From Oscillospiraceae bacterium (GTDB taxonomy: Bacteria; Bacillota; Clostridia; Oscillospirales; Ruminococcaceae), in contig JAETSI010000002.1 in NCBI GenBank assembly GCA_021769725.1, positions 103,895 to 167,894 on the forward strand: 64,000 nucleotides of DNA. Direction: 5' to 3'. The notes beneath the pieces were generated by a model. The model was not told the DNA's origin. It saw only the letters and a program-made list of their open reading frames with translations, and made no database searches. Positions 1-7,116 of the stretch are shown one piece after another. The translations under genes and the position numbers were made by a program. The first letter of the stretch is position 1. The number at the start of each line of letters is the position of its first letter.

Positions 1-1147
1 CATGTGTTTCGTCAATAAAGCCGCCCCATTCGCCCATAAGCAGGGGAGAGATTTTTTCTTCGATAAGGTATGCCCAGGTATCGTACCAGTAATCATCAAG
101 GAGAGTTTGACGGGTGAAGTCTTTCTTGAACCATTCCTGTTCCCAAACAAGGGGACCATAATCGTGGGGGGAATAGACAAGCTGAGACTGATACTTGCCG
201 AGATCAACCGGGAAGTCACGTGCACCACGGAAATTTCCTCCCCACCATGCGCCGTGGAATGCCTGTGCGTTAGGGTCGTCGTAGTGGGCATAATCAATAG
301 CAGGACTGTTCCAGTCCTTGCCGTTTTCAAATTTTGGATAGACCTCGTTTCCCTCTACCATTATAAGCAGATTAGGATTCTGTTCCAGAACGGCTGCGGC
401 ACCTCTTTCGGCTGCGTATTTCCAGTTGTTTTCGGCAGTGGAATCATCCCATATAGCCATGCCCTGACCATCGTTCTTGCCGTGGGGTTCGTTTTTAAGG
501 TCGATAGCGATAATGGTATCATCGTCCTTGTAGTATTCCGCAAACCAGGCAAGAGCTTCCAGCCAGTCGTCGGTGCTGTAATTGCTGTCGTACCACAGCG
601 GATACTGATGTCCGTTTGAAGCGGTTGTGGCACTGTGGATGTCGATCATGATTTTGATACCGTTCTCTCTGCACCACTGGACAGCCATGTTCCATATATC
701 AAAGCTGTATTTTGGAGTTCCTCCTTGAACGCCTTCAACTGTAAGTTCCGGATTTTTCCATTCGTTGATTTTTACCATGTATGGGTCGGGATCGTGATTT
801 TTCCATTGCAAAAGAATCTGAGTGGACATAGGTACACGCATAAGATTAAAGCCGTGATCTGCCATTTCGTTGAGCATTTCATGCATATTTCTTGACCAAA
901 CGCCGTCAAAGCACTGCGTGGTAACGTTATATCCGAACCAGTTACATCCGGTGAGCCATACCGGGTTTCCGTACATATCCACGATCTCAGCGTTTTCATT
1001 TACGTGCAGCCAGTCGTCGTGATATTCATCCGGAGCGGCGGCGTCGGCATGGAGAATTTCGGTTTTCGGAGCTTTTGCGTCAGGAGTAAGCACCAGAAGC
1101 ATTGCCGAGGCTGCTGCAAGAGCGGTTAGTTTCTTGTAGATATTCAT
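1..1147 (-). CDS. Secreted GH5 family cellulase, 3' part cut by window edge
   Basis: Endo-beta-1,4-glucanase of glycoside hydrolase family 5, probably subfamily 1, acting outside the cell on cellulose or related beta-glucans. The reading frame runs open to the left edge, so the C-terminus, and any dockerin or carbohydrate-binding module, is outside the window. The start is ATG at 1147, preceded by AAAGGATG; an in-frame ATG at 1156 would place the Shine-Dalgarno on top of the start. Residues 1 to about 28 form a signal peptide (MNIYKKL, then an Ala/Leu-rich core). The catalytic acid lies in a KNEPHG motif in mid-protein and the nucleophile in LMGEWGG near the edge, both classical GH5 sites. 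The WLTGCNWFGYN motif near the N-terminus also fits the family. The gene has no overlapping neighbour and is divergent from the spore-protein gene. Confidence 0.93.
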   Translation of the reverse strand, partial: MNIYKKLTALAAASAMLLVLTPDAKAPKTEILHADAAAPDEYHDDWLHVNENAEIVDMYGNPVWLTGCNWFGYNVTTQCFDGVWSRNMHEMLNEMADHGFNLMRVPMSTQILLQWKNHDPDPYMVKINEWKNPELTVEGVQGGTPKYSFDIWNMAVQWCRENGIKIMIDIHSATTASNGHQYPLWYDSNYSTDDWLEALAWFAEYYKDDDTIIAIDLKNEPHGKNDGQGMAIWDDSTAENNWKYAAERGAAAVLEQNPNLLIMVEGNEVYPKFENGKDWNSPAIDYAHYDDPNAQAFHGAWWGGNFRGARDFPVDLGKYQSQLVYSPHDYGPLVWEQEWFKKDFTRQTLLDDYWYDTWAYLIEEKISPLLMGEWGGFIDETH

Positions 1148-1248
1148 GTTTTTCATCCTTTCTATGAATTTATTTATTATTAATTATATAATATTTTTCA
1201 AGAGATGTCAATAAAATGGAGAAAATTATAAAATTTTCCTTAAATATT

Positions 1249-1263
1249 TCACATCCGATGTGT
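1249..1263. promoter_or_regulatory. Palindrome in the cellulase/SASP divergent gap
   Basis: CACATCCGATGTG is a 6-bp inverted repeat with a single central base, lying between the divergent cellulase and spore-protein genes. It is followed directly by TCATAATA, which resembles a sporulation sigma-G type -10 element (CATnnTA). No convincing matching -35 element is visible, so both the operator and promoter readings are guesses. Confidence 0.25.
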
Positions 1264-1357
1264 CATAATACTATCACGGCATCAACAAAGCGTTTTTTAC
1301 GGACGTAAAGTTCCGGAAAAACAGATTAAAAAATTAATTTTAAGGAGACTTTTAATT

Positions 1358-1537
1358 ATGAAGGGTGAAATGACTCAGAAGGGCAAGGAAGCTCTTGAAA
1401 GATTTAAGATGGAATCAGCAAACGAAATGGGCGTAAATCTCAAGCCCGGTTACAACGGCGATCTTACCTCAAGAGAGGCTGGATCTATCGGCGGTCAGAT
1501 GGTCAAGAAAATGATCGATGCATATAAGATGCAGTAG
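1358..1537 (+). CDS. Alpha/beta-type small acid-soluble spore protein
   Basis: A 59-aa DNA-binding protein of the alpha/beta SASP family. These proteins coat and protect forespore DNA and are degraded at germination by the GPR protease. Recognition rests on the family block GYNGDLTSREAGSIGGQMVK (residues 32-51) and an upstream helix ALERFKMESANEMGV. The GPR cleavage region corresponds to MESANE around residues 18-23, which departs slightly from the canonical (T/Y)E(I/F)A motif. A strong AAGGAG precedes the ATG by 9 bases, and a hairpin terminator follows. Presence of this gene implies genetic capacity for spores in a lineage often described as non-sporulating. It stands alone, divergent from the cellulase. 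Confidence 0.95.
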   Translation: MKGEMTQKGKEALERFKMESANEMGVNLKPGYNGDLTSREAGSIGGQMVKKMIDAYKMQ

Positions 1538-1552
1538 TTCAGATCATAAAAT

Positions 1553-1585
1553 GGGGGGCGCAGAAATGCGTCCCCTTATTTTGTT
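1553..1585 (+). terminator. Bidirectional terminator between SASP gene and degV
   Basis: Stem GGGGGCGCA/TGCGTCCCC (1554-1562 with 1567-1575, one bulge or G-A position) is followed on the + strand by a T-rich run. It sits between convergent genes and probably ends both. Confidence 0.7.
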
Positions 1586-1591
1586 ATATTT

Positions 1592-2467
1592 TTATTGTTT
1601 ATTTTTTCGTCTGACAAGAACTGCCACAAGATCAGGACCAATATTCGAGGCAACTGCTGCGCCGATAGAACCGTACATTTCAGCTTTTCTGCCTGTGCGT
1701 TTAATAAGTTCCTTTTCTACCTCTTTTGCAAGAGTCGCATCCTGACCGTGTATGAGCAGATATGGCGTCTGGGGAGTCATATTTTTTTCAACGCATTCCA
1801 CCAGTTTGGGGACGATATTTTTCTCTCCTCTGATTTTCTCTACAGTTTCTGTTTTGCCGTCGGCAAAGAGAATTATCGGCTTAAGACCCAGCAGTTCCCC
1901 GGCAAATGCGGCGGCAGCGGAGATCCTTCCCGATTTTCTGGCATATTTCAGATTGTATGGAACAGCATATATACCGCAGACATTGAACCAGTCTTCAAGA
2001 TATGCCACGATCTCTTCGGCTTCTGCACCCTTGCGGATCTTTTTTACTGCTTCCATGATCGGATAGCCGTAGAACACCGTATAGCATTTTGAATCGAGGT
2101 TGAATATGCGTATTTTTCCTTTAGCGTCGGGATTATTCTCAAAGAAGTCGTTTTTCGCCGTAATCGAATTATTATAAGTGCCTGAGCCTTGGGAATTTAT
2201 CGAAACGCTGATAATATCCGTATATCCCTGGTCGTAAAGCTCTTTGTAGGCTTCTTCAAAAGTGAGCGGGTTTATCATGGCGTGTTTTGGTATCTCATCG
2301 GTCTGCGACATGATCTCGTAGACTTCCTGAGTTGATTTATCAAAGATTTCCCGGAAAGACTGACCGTTTACGGTAAGCGTGAAGGGCAGAACCTTTATTC
2401 CGAGTTCGTTAATGGTTTCCAGCGGCAGATCGCAGCAGCTGTCAGTCAGTATCATTATTCTGGACAT
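1592..2467 (-). CDS. DegV family fatty-acid-binding protein
   Basis: A 291-aa DegV family protein. Family members bind a fatty acyl chain between two alpha/beta domains and serve, in Firmicutes, as FakB-type partners of fatty acid kinase; which role applies here is inference. Seen: the N-terminal ILTDSCCDLP motif (residues 6-15) that starts all DegV proteins, a GSGTY motif (SINSQGSGTYN) that contacts the acyl carboxylate in homologues, and ARKSGRI near residue 185. Length is normal. It lies 47 bases downstream of trmL on the same strand, with a small hairpin between them, so co-transcription is plausible. No fakA is in the window. Confidence 0.92.
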   Translation of the reverse strand: MSRIMILTDSCCDLPLETINELGIKVLPFTLTVNGQSFREIFDKSTQEVYEIMSQTDEIPKHAMINPLTFEEAYKELYDQGYTDIISVSINSQGSGTYNNSITAKNDFFENNPDAKGKIRIFNLDSKCYTVFYGYPIMEAVKKIRKGAEAEEIVAYLEDWFNVCGIYAVPYNLKYARKSGRISAAAAFAGELLGLKPIILFADGKTETVEKIRGEKNIVPKLVECVEKNMTPQTPYLLIHGQDATLAKEVEKELIKRTGRKAEMYGSIGAAVASNIGPDLVAVLVRRKNKQ

Positions 2468-2514
2468 ATTTTAACACTTCCTTTTTTAGGCGGCAGCGCA
2501 GGACGACCTGCGTT

Positions 2515-3012
2515 TTACCATATATATTTAGTGAGTTTTCCTTCACGTGAAAGGTCGGGATAGTCCCACTGGCGCAGAACCTCATAGACTGCAATGGCTG
2601 CGGAATTTGAGAGATTCAGGCTTCGCAGTTCGCTGCGCATAGGGATACGGACGCATGAATCCGGGTTTGCATAGAGCAGTTTTTCCGGAAGTCCTTTGTC
2701 CTCACGTCCGAATACAAGGTAGGCGTTGTCCGGATAGGTTACGCTGCTGTGAACGGTCCGACCTTTTGTTGTGAAATAGAAAAAATTTCCGTCCCGGTTT
2801 TTGTCAAAAAAATCGCCGAGACTGTCGTAATAGGTTATATCGAGCTTATCCCAGTAATCAAGACCGGCACGTTTGAGATGTTTGTCTGTTACTTCAAATC
2901 CCAGCGGACGCACAAGATGAAGTCTTGCACCGGTAACGGCGCACGTGCGGGAGATATTCCCGGTGTTTTGCGGTATCTGCGGCTCGACGAGTACGATGTT
3001 AAGATTATGCAT
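2515..3012 (-). CDS. trmL: tRNA (cytidine(34)-2'-O)-methyltransferase
   Basis: A 165-aa SPOUT-fold methyltransferase that methylates the wobble ribose (C34/U34) of tRNA-Leu species using S-adenosylmethionine. Motifs seen: the N-terminal NIVLVEPQIPQNTGNISRTC, which contains the conserved PxIPxNTGNI signature; a central VFGREDKGLP; and the C-terminal LRSLNLSNSAAIAVYE trefoil-knot motif. Length matches TrmL/YibK proteins, which lack the extra domains of TrmH. The start is supported by AGAGGAA about 6 bases upstream. It probably shares a transcript with degV. Confidence 0.94.
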   Translation of the reverse strand: MHNLNIVLVEPQIPQNTGNISRTCAVTGARLHLVRPLGFEVTDKHLKRAGLDYWDKLDITYYDSLGDFFDKNRDGNFFYFTTKGRTVHSSVTYPDNAYLVFGREDKGLPEKLLYANPDSCVRIPMRSELRSLNLSNSAAIAVYEVLRQWDYPDLSREGKLTKYIW

Positions 3013-3098
3013 TTATGTTCCTCTTGAATAAAATCCGATCTGCGGCAGACAATATACGTGCGGATGATCCGCATAATAAACAGAATCGGAGTAAAGTT

Positions 3099-3272
3099 AT
3101 GGATATAAAATCTCTTGCAAAGGGAGCAGCAGCCGGTGCTGCGGTAGGTTTTACCTATTATGCTCTGTCAACGGCAACTCCCATGAAAAAATACAGCATC
3201 AAGAAAAATGCCGGAAAAACTCTCAAGGCAGCAGGAAGTTTGCTGGATGATATCAAATCGGTGATTATGTAA
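3099..3272 (+). CDS. Small 57-aa protein of unknown function
   Basis: Not recognised. The start chosen is ATG 3099, with GGAG 7 bases upstream; a longer in-frame reading from 3015 overlaps the trmL promoter region and has no ribosome site. The N-terminal half (AKGAAAGAAVGFTYYALS) is Gly/Ala-rich with one hydrophobic segment, and the C-terminal half is Lys-rich and helical, ending LLDDIKSVIM. It resembles small membrane-associated YtxH-like proteins in composition only. Its last 8 bases overlap the 3' end of ruvX on the opposite strand. Confidence 0.6.
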   Translation: MDIKSLAKGAAAGAAVGFTYYALSTATPMKKYSIKKNAGKTLKAAGSLLDDIKSVIM

Positions 3273-3690
3273 TACCAGTATTTTTCCTGTAAGCCAGAAA
3301 ACTTTCCAGAATTATAGTTGCTGCTACAGCGTCCACAACAGCCTTGCGTTTTTTTCCTCTTGTATTGGTGATATTGAGGGCGCTGTGTGCGGAGACAGTA
3401 GTATTCCGCTCGTCCCAGAGAGTGACGGGGCATCCGGTGAGAAAACCGAGTTTTTCGGCGAAAAGACTGCATTTTTCGGCTCTTTCGCCAATAGTTCCGT
3501 TCATATTCTTAGGATAGCCAACTACAATATGTTCAGCACGCTGCTCTTTTGCAAGGGCAGCGGTTTTTTCTATGCATTTATCAAAATCCTTTTCGGATAT
3601 GACGCAGACAGGGGATGCAATCATTTCGCTTTTGCCGCAAACTGCAATTCCTGTTCTTGCGTCTCCGAAATCAACTGACATTATTATCAT
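3265..3690 (-). CDS. ruvX: RuvX/YqgF family Holliday junction resolvase-like nuclease
   Basis: A 141-aa RNase H-fold nuclease of the YqgF/RuvX family, implicated in 16S rRNA 5'-end maturation and in Holliday junction resolution. Seen: the N-terminal MSVDFGDARTGIAV, where Asp7 is the first catalytic acid, the HIVVGYPKNMNG motif, LWDERNTTVSA with the second acidic pair, and KAVVDAVAATIILES with the last Asp. Length is typical. It starts 4 bases after pyrD, so it is the last gene of a pyrK-pyrD-ruvX transcript. Confidence 0.92.
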   Translation of the reverse strand: MIIMSVDFGDARTGIAVCGKSEMIASPVCVISEKDFDKCIEKTAALAKEQRAEHIVVGYPKNMNGTIGERAEKCSLFAEKLGFLTGCPVTLWDERNTTVSAHSALNITNTRGKKRKAVVDAVAATIILESFLAYRKNTGIT

Positions 3691-3694
3691 AACG

Positions 3695-4606
3695 TCACCA
3701 GGGATTTACTGAGCCGATGATCTCGTTTACCGATGAAATTCCCTTGCTGTCAAGAAAATCGTTAATTTCTTCAACGATCCTCACAGGGGCGAACGGATCG
3801 GTAAATATAGCAGCTCCGACCTGAACAGCAGAAGCGCCTGCCATCATAAGCTCAATGGCGTCATGCCCTGATGAAACTCCGCCCATGCCTATAACAGGGA
3901 TTTTTACCGCATTTGCGACTTGCCATACCATGCGGACAGCAATGGGGAAAACTGCAGGGCCGCTCATTCCGCCCACGTTATTCCGGAGAATAGGACGTCC
4001 GGTATTTATGTCGATCCGCATACCAAGCAAAGTATTTATAAGAGAAACTGCGTCTGCGCCGGCGTCCTCAACAGATCTGGCGATATCCGCAATACTTGTA
4101 ACATTAGGGGAAAGTTTGACTATAAGAGGCTTTGTTGTAGCCTTTCTCACCTGACGTGTTACTTCAGCAGCCGTTTCGCAGCTTGTTCCGAATGCAGCTC
4201 CGCCTTGTTTTACATTGGGACAAGAGATATTCAGCTCAATCATGTGTACATCGGTTTTTTCAAGCTTTTCTGCGACCTTAACGCATTCCTCGGCGGTAGA
4301 TCCGGCGATATTGGCAAGTATCGTCACATCTTTCGTGAGCAGATACGGAAGCTCCTTTTCGATAAAATGGTCGATACCCGGATTCTGAAGTCCTACAGAA
4401 TTAAGCATTCCTGCCGGAGTTTCGGCTATTCTCGGAGAAAGGTTTCCGGTGCGTCGGTTAAGAGTAGTTCCCTTAGTAGCAATTCCGCCCAGTTTACTGA
4501 GAGGAAAAAGCTCCTCGTATTCACGCCCGTATCCGAAAACTCCTGAAGCGGGGATTATCGGATTTTTAAAATCAACATCACAGATTTTTACAGAAAGATC
4601 AGCCAT
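3695..4606 (-). CDS. pyrD: Dihydroorotate dehydrogenase B, catalytic subunit
   Basis: A 303-aa FMN-dependent dehydrogenase oxidising dihydroorotate to orotate in pyrimidine synthesis. It is the class 1B subunit that passes electrons to PyrK and NAD. The true start is MADLSV at 4606, sharing one base with the pyrK stop; a longer frame upstream lies inside pyrK. Seen: FKNPIIPASGVFGYG at the N-terminus, LNISCPNVKQGG containing the class 1 active-site Cys in the NxSCPN motif, and the C-terminal phosphate-binding VIGMGGVSSGHDAIELMMAG. Adjacent pyrK confirms type B. Confidence 0.96.
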   Translation of the reverse strand: MADLSVKICDVDFKNPIIPASGVFGYGREYEELFPLSKLGGIATKGTTLNRRTGNLSPRIAETPAGMLNSVGLQNPGIDHFIEKELPYLLTKDVTILANIAGSTAEECVKVAEKLEKTDVHMIELNISCPNVKQGGAAFGTSCETAAEVTRQVRKATTKPLIVKLSPNVTSIADIARSVEDAGADAVSLINTLLGMRIDINTGRPILRNNVGGMSGPAVFPIAVRMVWQVANAVKIPVIGMGGVSSGHDAIELMMAGASAVQVGAAIFTDPFAPVRIVEEINDFLDSKGISSVNEIIGSVNPW

Positions 4607-5376
4607 TACCAGAGCACCTCCTCTGCGTTGAATACAGGACCGTCTTTGCAGACGTGTGCAAAGTATTCTTCGTCGTTTCTTTTGGTTTTGCACGCACAGC
4701 CAAGACAGGCACCTATGCCGCACGCCATACGTTCTTCAAGTGAAATTTCGCAGAAAATATTATTTTTACTGCATATTGCGGCAACGTTTTTCAGCATCGG
4801 GGCAGGGCCGCAGGCGAAAACAGCGTCGATTTTCCCGGACTTTACAAGATTTTCAAGCGGCTGCGTTACAAAACCGTGAATGCCTGCCGAGCCGTCATCG
4901 GTGCAGAGGATAGTTTCCGCTCCTGTTCCGGCAAAGTCCTCCTGAAGTATGACAGCAGATGCGTTCCTGAATCCGGATATTGCAACAGCCTTTTTTCCGT
5001 ATATCCAGGCAAGTGGGAGCATTGGCGGTGTTCCGATACCTCCGCCTATAAGGACGACTTTTTCAAAATCCGGATCTATTGTGAATCCGTGACCGAGAGG
5101 CGCGAGCATATCAATGACATCTCCTTCGTTGAGACGTGAAATTGCAGAAGTTCCCTCGCCCCTGATCTCAAAAACGATCCTGAGAGAGCCCTTTTTCGGA
5201 TCAATGCCGCATATAGATACAGGACGGCGGAGAGTAAATCCGTCGGCTCTGATATGTACGAACTGACCTGGCACGGCTATCCGGGCAATTTCGGGGCAGC
5301 TTATGGTAAAGCTGTATATATTGCGTGCTATAGCCGCTTTTTGTATTATAATATATTTTCCCTGAGTATATTTCAT
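4606..5376 (-). CDS. pyrK: Dihydroorotate dehydrogenase B, electron transfer subunit
   Basis: A 256-aa FAD and [2Fe-2S] subunit that relays electrons from PyrD to NAD+. Seen: FTLRRPVSICG (FAD binding in the ferredoxin-reductase fold), VLIGGGIGTPPMLPLA (NAD pocket), and the cluster cysteines in CGIGACLGCACK plus a downstream HVCKDGPVF. Length and order are normal. It is the first gene of the operon and has a clear promoter at 5410-5438. Confidence 0.96.
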   Translation of the reverse strand: MKYTQGKYIIIQKAAIARNIYSFTISCPEIARIAVPGQFVHIRADGFTLRRPVSICGIDPKKGSLRIVFEIRGEGTSAISRLNEGDVIDMLAPLGHGFTIDPDFEKVVLIGGGIGTPPMLPLAWIYGKKAVAISGFRNASAVILQEDFAGTGAETILCTDDGSAGIHGFVTQPLENLVKSGKIDAVFACGPAPMLKNVAAICSKNNIFCEISLEERMACGIGACLGCACKTKRNDEEYFAHVCKDGPVFNAEEVLW

Positions 5377-5409
5377 ATAAACCTCCTGTTCAAATTAATT
5401 GCTGTATAC

Positions 5410-5438
5410 ATTATAACATATTCTTCTTGTTTTGACAA
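5410..5438 (-). promoter_or_regulatory. Promoter of the pyrK-pyrD-ruvX operon
   Basis: On the minus strand, TTGTCA (5438-5433), a 17-base spacer and TATAAT (5415-5410) with an extended TGT lie 34 bases upstream of the pyrK start. No obvious PyrR-type attenuator lies between promoter and gene. Confidence 0.7.
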
Positions 5439-5539
5439 GGCTTTTTAGAAGCTTTATATGGCAACAGTATTCACTTTTATGGGAATATGTCTTTTATTTC
5501 GTTGTTAAAGGAAACATATTCCGTCTGATATCCGATATA

Positions 5540-5643
5540 ATTTTTCAAAATGCTCTTTTAAGGGTATTTTGAAAAATTAATAATGGGTTTCCAAAGGGGA
5601 TTTATTCCCCTTTGGCAGGGGGTAAGGGTGACAGCGTCCCCCT
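5540..5643. repeat. Three consecutive inverted repeats upstream of smpB
   Basis: Stem 1 is a perfect 12-bp pair, ATTTTTCAAAAT (5540-5551) with ATTTTGAAAAAT (5566-5577). Stem 2 is a perfect 9-bp pair, CCAAAGGGG (5591-5599) with CCCCTTTGG (5607-5615). Stem 3 is a 6-bp pair, AGGGGG (5617-5622) with CCCCCT (5638-5643). The G+C-rich part (stems 2 and 3) is unlike the AT-rich gap around it and resembles a dispersed palindromic repeat rather than a single-gene terminator. Confidence 0.55.
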
Positions 5644-5679
5644 ATAAAAGTAAATGCTGCTGCTTTTATTTTATCCGGC

Positions 5680-5708
5680 TTGACAATCCCTGTTTTATAA
5701 TGTATAAT
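5680..5708 (+). promoter_or_regulatory. smpB promoter
   Basis: Consensus TTGACA (5680-5685), 17-base spacer, consensus TATAAT (5703-5708); the expected start of transcription is about 28 bases before the ATG. Confidence 0.85.
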
Positions 5709-5742
5709 AATACCATGACAAACTGAAAGGAGCTGTATATCA

Positions 5743-6201
5743 ATGCGTTCAAAGGGAACAAAGACTATCGCCGAAAACCGCAAGGCACGCCATGATTATT
5801 TCGTTCTTGAAACTTATGAAGCCGGAATTGAACTGGTCGGAACAGAAGTAAAATCCATTCGTCAGGGAAGCGTGAATCTAAAAGATTCCTGGTGTTCTAT
5901 TGACAAAGGCGAACTCTGGGTAAAGGGAATGCATATCTCACCGTATGAAAAGGGGAACATTTTCAATCGTGATCCCATGAGAGTAAGAAAGCTCCTTATG
6001 CATCGCCGTGAGATCAATAAGCTTTTCGGCATCGTCAAACAGGACGGTTTGTCGCTTATACCGCTAAGCCTTTATTTCAAGGACTCAAAGGTAAAAATGC
6101 AGCTTGGACTCTGCAAGGGTAAAAAACTCTATGATAAACGTGACGCTGCTGCAAAGAAAGACGCAAGACGTGAAATTGAAAGAAATATGAAAATAAGATA
6201 A
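5743..6201 (+). CDS. smpB: SsrA-binding protein SmpB
   Basis: A 152-aa partner of tmRNA in trans-translation; it delivers tmRNA to stalled ribosomes. Seen: [13 protein letters not shown] at the N-terminus, [15 protein letters not shown], the loop motif [16 protein letters not shown], and a basic C-terminal tail ([18 protein letters not shown]) that enters the mRNA channel. Length is standard. GAAAGGAG lies upstream of the ATG. It is monocistronic: its own consensus promoter in front and a strong terminator behind. No tmRNA gene (ssrA) is present in the window. Confidence 0.97.
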   Translation: MRSKGTKTIAENRKARHDYFVLETYEAGIELVGTEVKSIRQGSVNLKDSWCSIDKGELWVKGMHISPYEKGNIFNRDPMRVRKLLMHRREINKLFGIVKQDGLSLIPLSLYFKDSKVKMQLGLCKGKKLYDKRDAAAKKDARREIERNMKIR

Positions 6202-6203
6202 CA

Positions 6204-6231
6204 AAAGCGCAGCTTTACGAAGCTGCGCTTT
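6204..6231. terminator. Bidirectional terminator of smpB and the AraC gene
   Basis: A perfect 12-bp stem, AAAGCGCAGCTT/AAGCTGCGCTTT, with a TACG tetraloop sits between convergent genes. Confidence 0.85.
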
Positions 6232-6234
6232 CCT

Positions 6235-6987
6235 TTACTTGTTGCCGTCGATATTATCATTGTAATATATATCCCTGTATTTTGCCGGTGTGACGCCGGT
6301 ATTTTTACGGAATACCGTCGTAAATGCACTTTGAGTGCAGAATCCCAGGGAAAGTGATATATCAAGAATGGAAAAATCAGAATATTTCAGCATATTTTTT
6401 GCTGTAGTTATTTTTGCTTGAGTTATATATCCCTTTACCGTATATCCGGTTTCTTTCAGAAAAAGCCTTGAAAAATAGCTTGGATTCAGTTTTTCTTTCT
6501 TTGCGAGTTCCTTGAGAGTTATCAGCTCATGAAGATGATTATAGATATAGTCTATAGACCGTCTTACGTGAATTGATATGGCGTTTGTCTTTCTCAGCTC
6601 CCTCATGCGTCCGGCAAAATCAAGCTGCATTTCCTCCAGCAGATCAATTACTTCTTCCGTGCTCGTGCAGCAGTCCGCTTTTCGGATGTAAATATCTGTC
6701 AAAGTATATGCTACGTCCTGTTCCATTCCTGCCTCAACGCAGAATCGTGCTATAAGCGCTCCGGCTACTACAAGATGATAAATGGTATTTCTGATTGGAT
6801 CGTCGGAAAGAACCCCTTTTCCATCCTCAAAATTTCCTTTTATTTTCTCGAAATTCTCCCTGACTTTTTCTACGTCGCCGCTGCGTATAGTTGCATAACG
6901 TTCGTATTCCGTGTGGATATCCGTGCGGATAAAATTGCTTTCTTTATGTATAAACAGTCTGTAGTTAAGATCACGATTGGTATTCAT
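6235..6987 (-). CDS. AraC family transcriptional regulator
   Basis: A 250-aa regulator. The C-terminal ~100 residues form the AraC double helix-turn-helix: SIHVRRSIDYIYNHLHE, then LKELAKKEKLNPSYFSRLFLKETG, and the signature LSLGFCTQSAFTTVFRKNTGVTPAKYR. The N-terminal ~140 residues have no recognised sugar-binding cupin and resemble the helical sensing regions of other Clostridial AraC proteins. It is divergent from the MATE exporter with overlapping promoters and two direct repeats between them, so it probably controls the exporter and itself. Confidence 0.9.
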   Translation of the reverse strand: MNTNRDLNYRLFIHKESNFIRTDIHTEYERYATIRSGDVEKVRENFEKIKGNFEDGKGVLSDDPIRNTIYHLVVAGALIARFCVEAGMEQDVAYTLTDIYIRKADCCTSTEEVIDLLEEMQLDFAGRMRELRKTNAISIHVRRSIDYIYNHLHELITLKELAKKEKLNPSYFSRLFLKETGYTVKGYITQAKITTAKNMLKYSDFSILDISLSLGFCTQSAFTTVFRKNTGVTPAKYRDIYYNDNIDGNK

Positions 6988-7020
6988 TATTCTGACCTCC
7001 GGCGATAAAATCTTTAGTAG

Positions 7021-7064
7021 ATAATACCATACTTTTGCAAAAAAAGCAATACTTTTGATATAAA
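7021..7064. promoter_or_regulatory. Overlapping divergent promoters with AraC-type direct repeats
   Basis: Minus strand: TTGCTT (7049-7044), 17 bases, TATTAT (7026-7021) for the regulator. Plus strand: TTGCAA (7035-7040), 18 bases, TATAAA (7059-7064) for the exporter. Two copies of ATACTTTTG (7029-7037 and 7049-7057) repeat at 20-base spacing, two helical turns apart, as expected for AraC-family half-sites. Confidence 0.6.
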
Positions 7065-7116
7065 AAAACTCTTTGCCTGATTATAATATAGTAAATTAAT
7101 CAGGGAGGAATATTTT

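Larger units (their letters stand above)
5377..5742. other. Divergent pyrK/smpB intergenic region
   Basis: This 366-base gap contains the pyrK promoter, a cluster of three hairpin-forming inverted repeats (5540-5643), and the smpB promoter. I see no protein-coding potential; a small minus-strand frame across 5577-5783 has no ribosome site and overlaps smpB. Confidence 0.6.

Noticed and set aside
2..619. Plus-strand open frame of 205 codons at the left edge
   Set aside because: It is antisense to the GH5 cellulase, whose reading frame has signal peptide and active-site motifs; the plus frame shows no family pattern or ribosome site.
5577..5783. Minus-strand 68-codon frame over the triple hairpin
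   Set aside because: It starts inside smpB, has no ribosome site and spans palindromes, so it is not coding.
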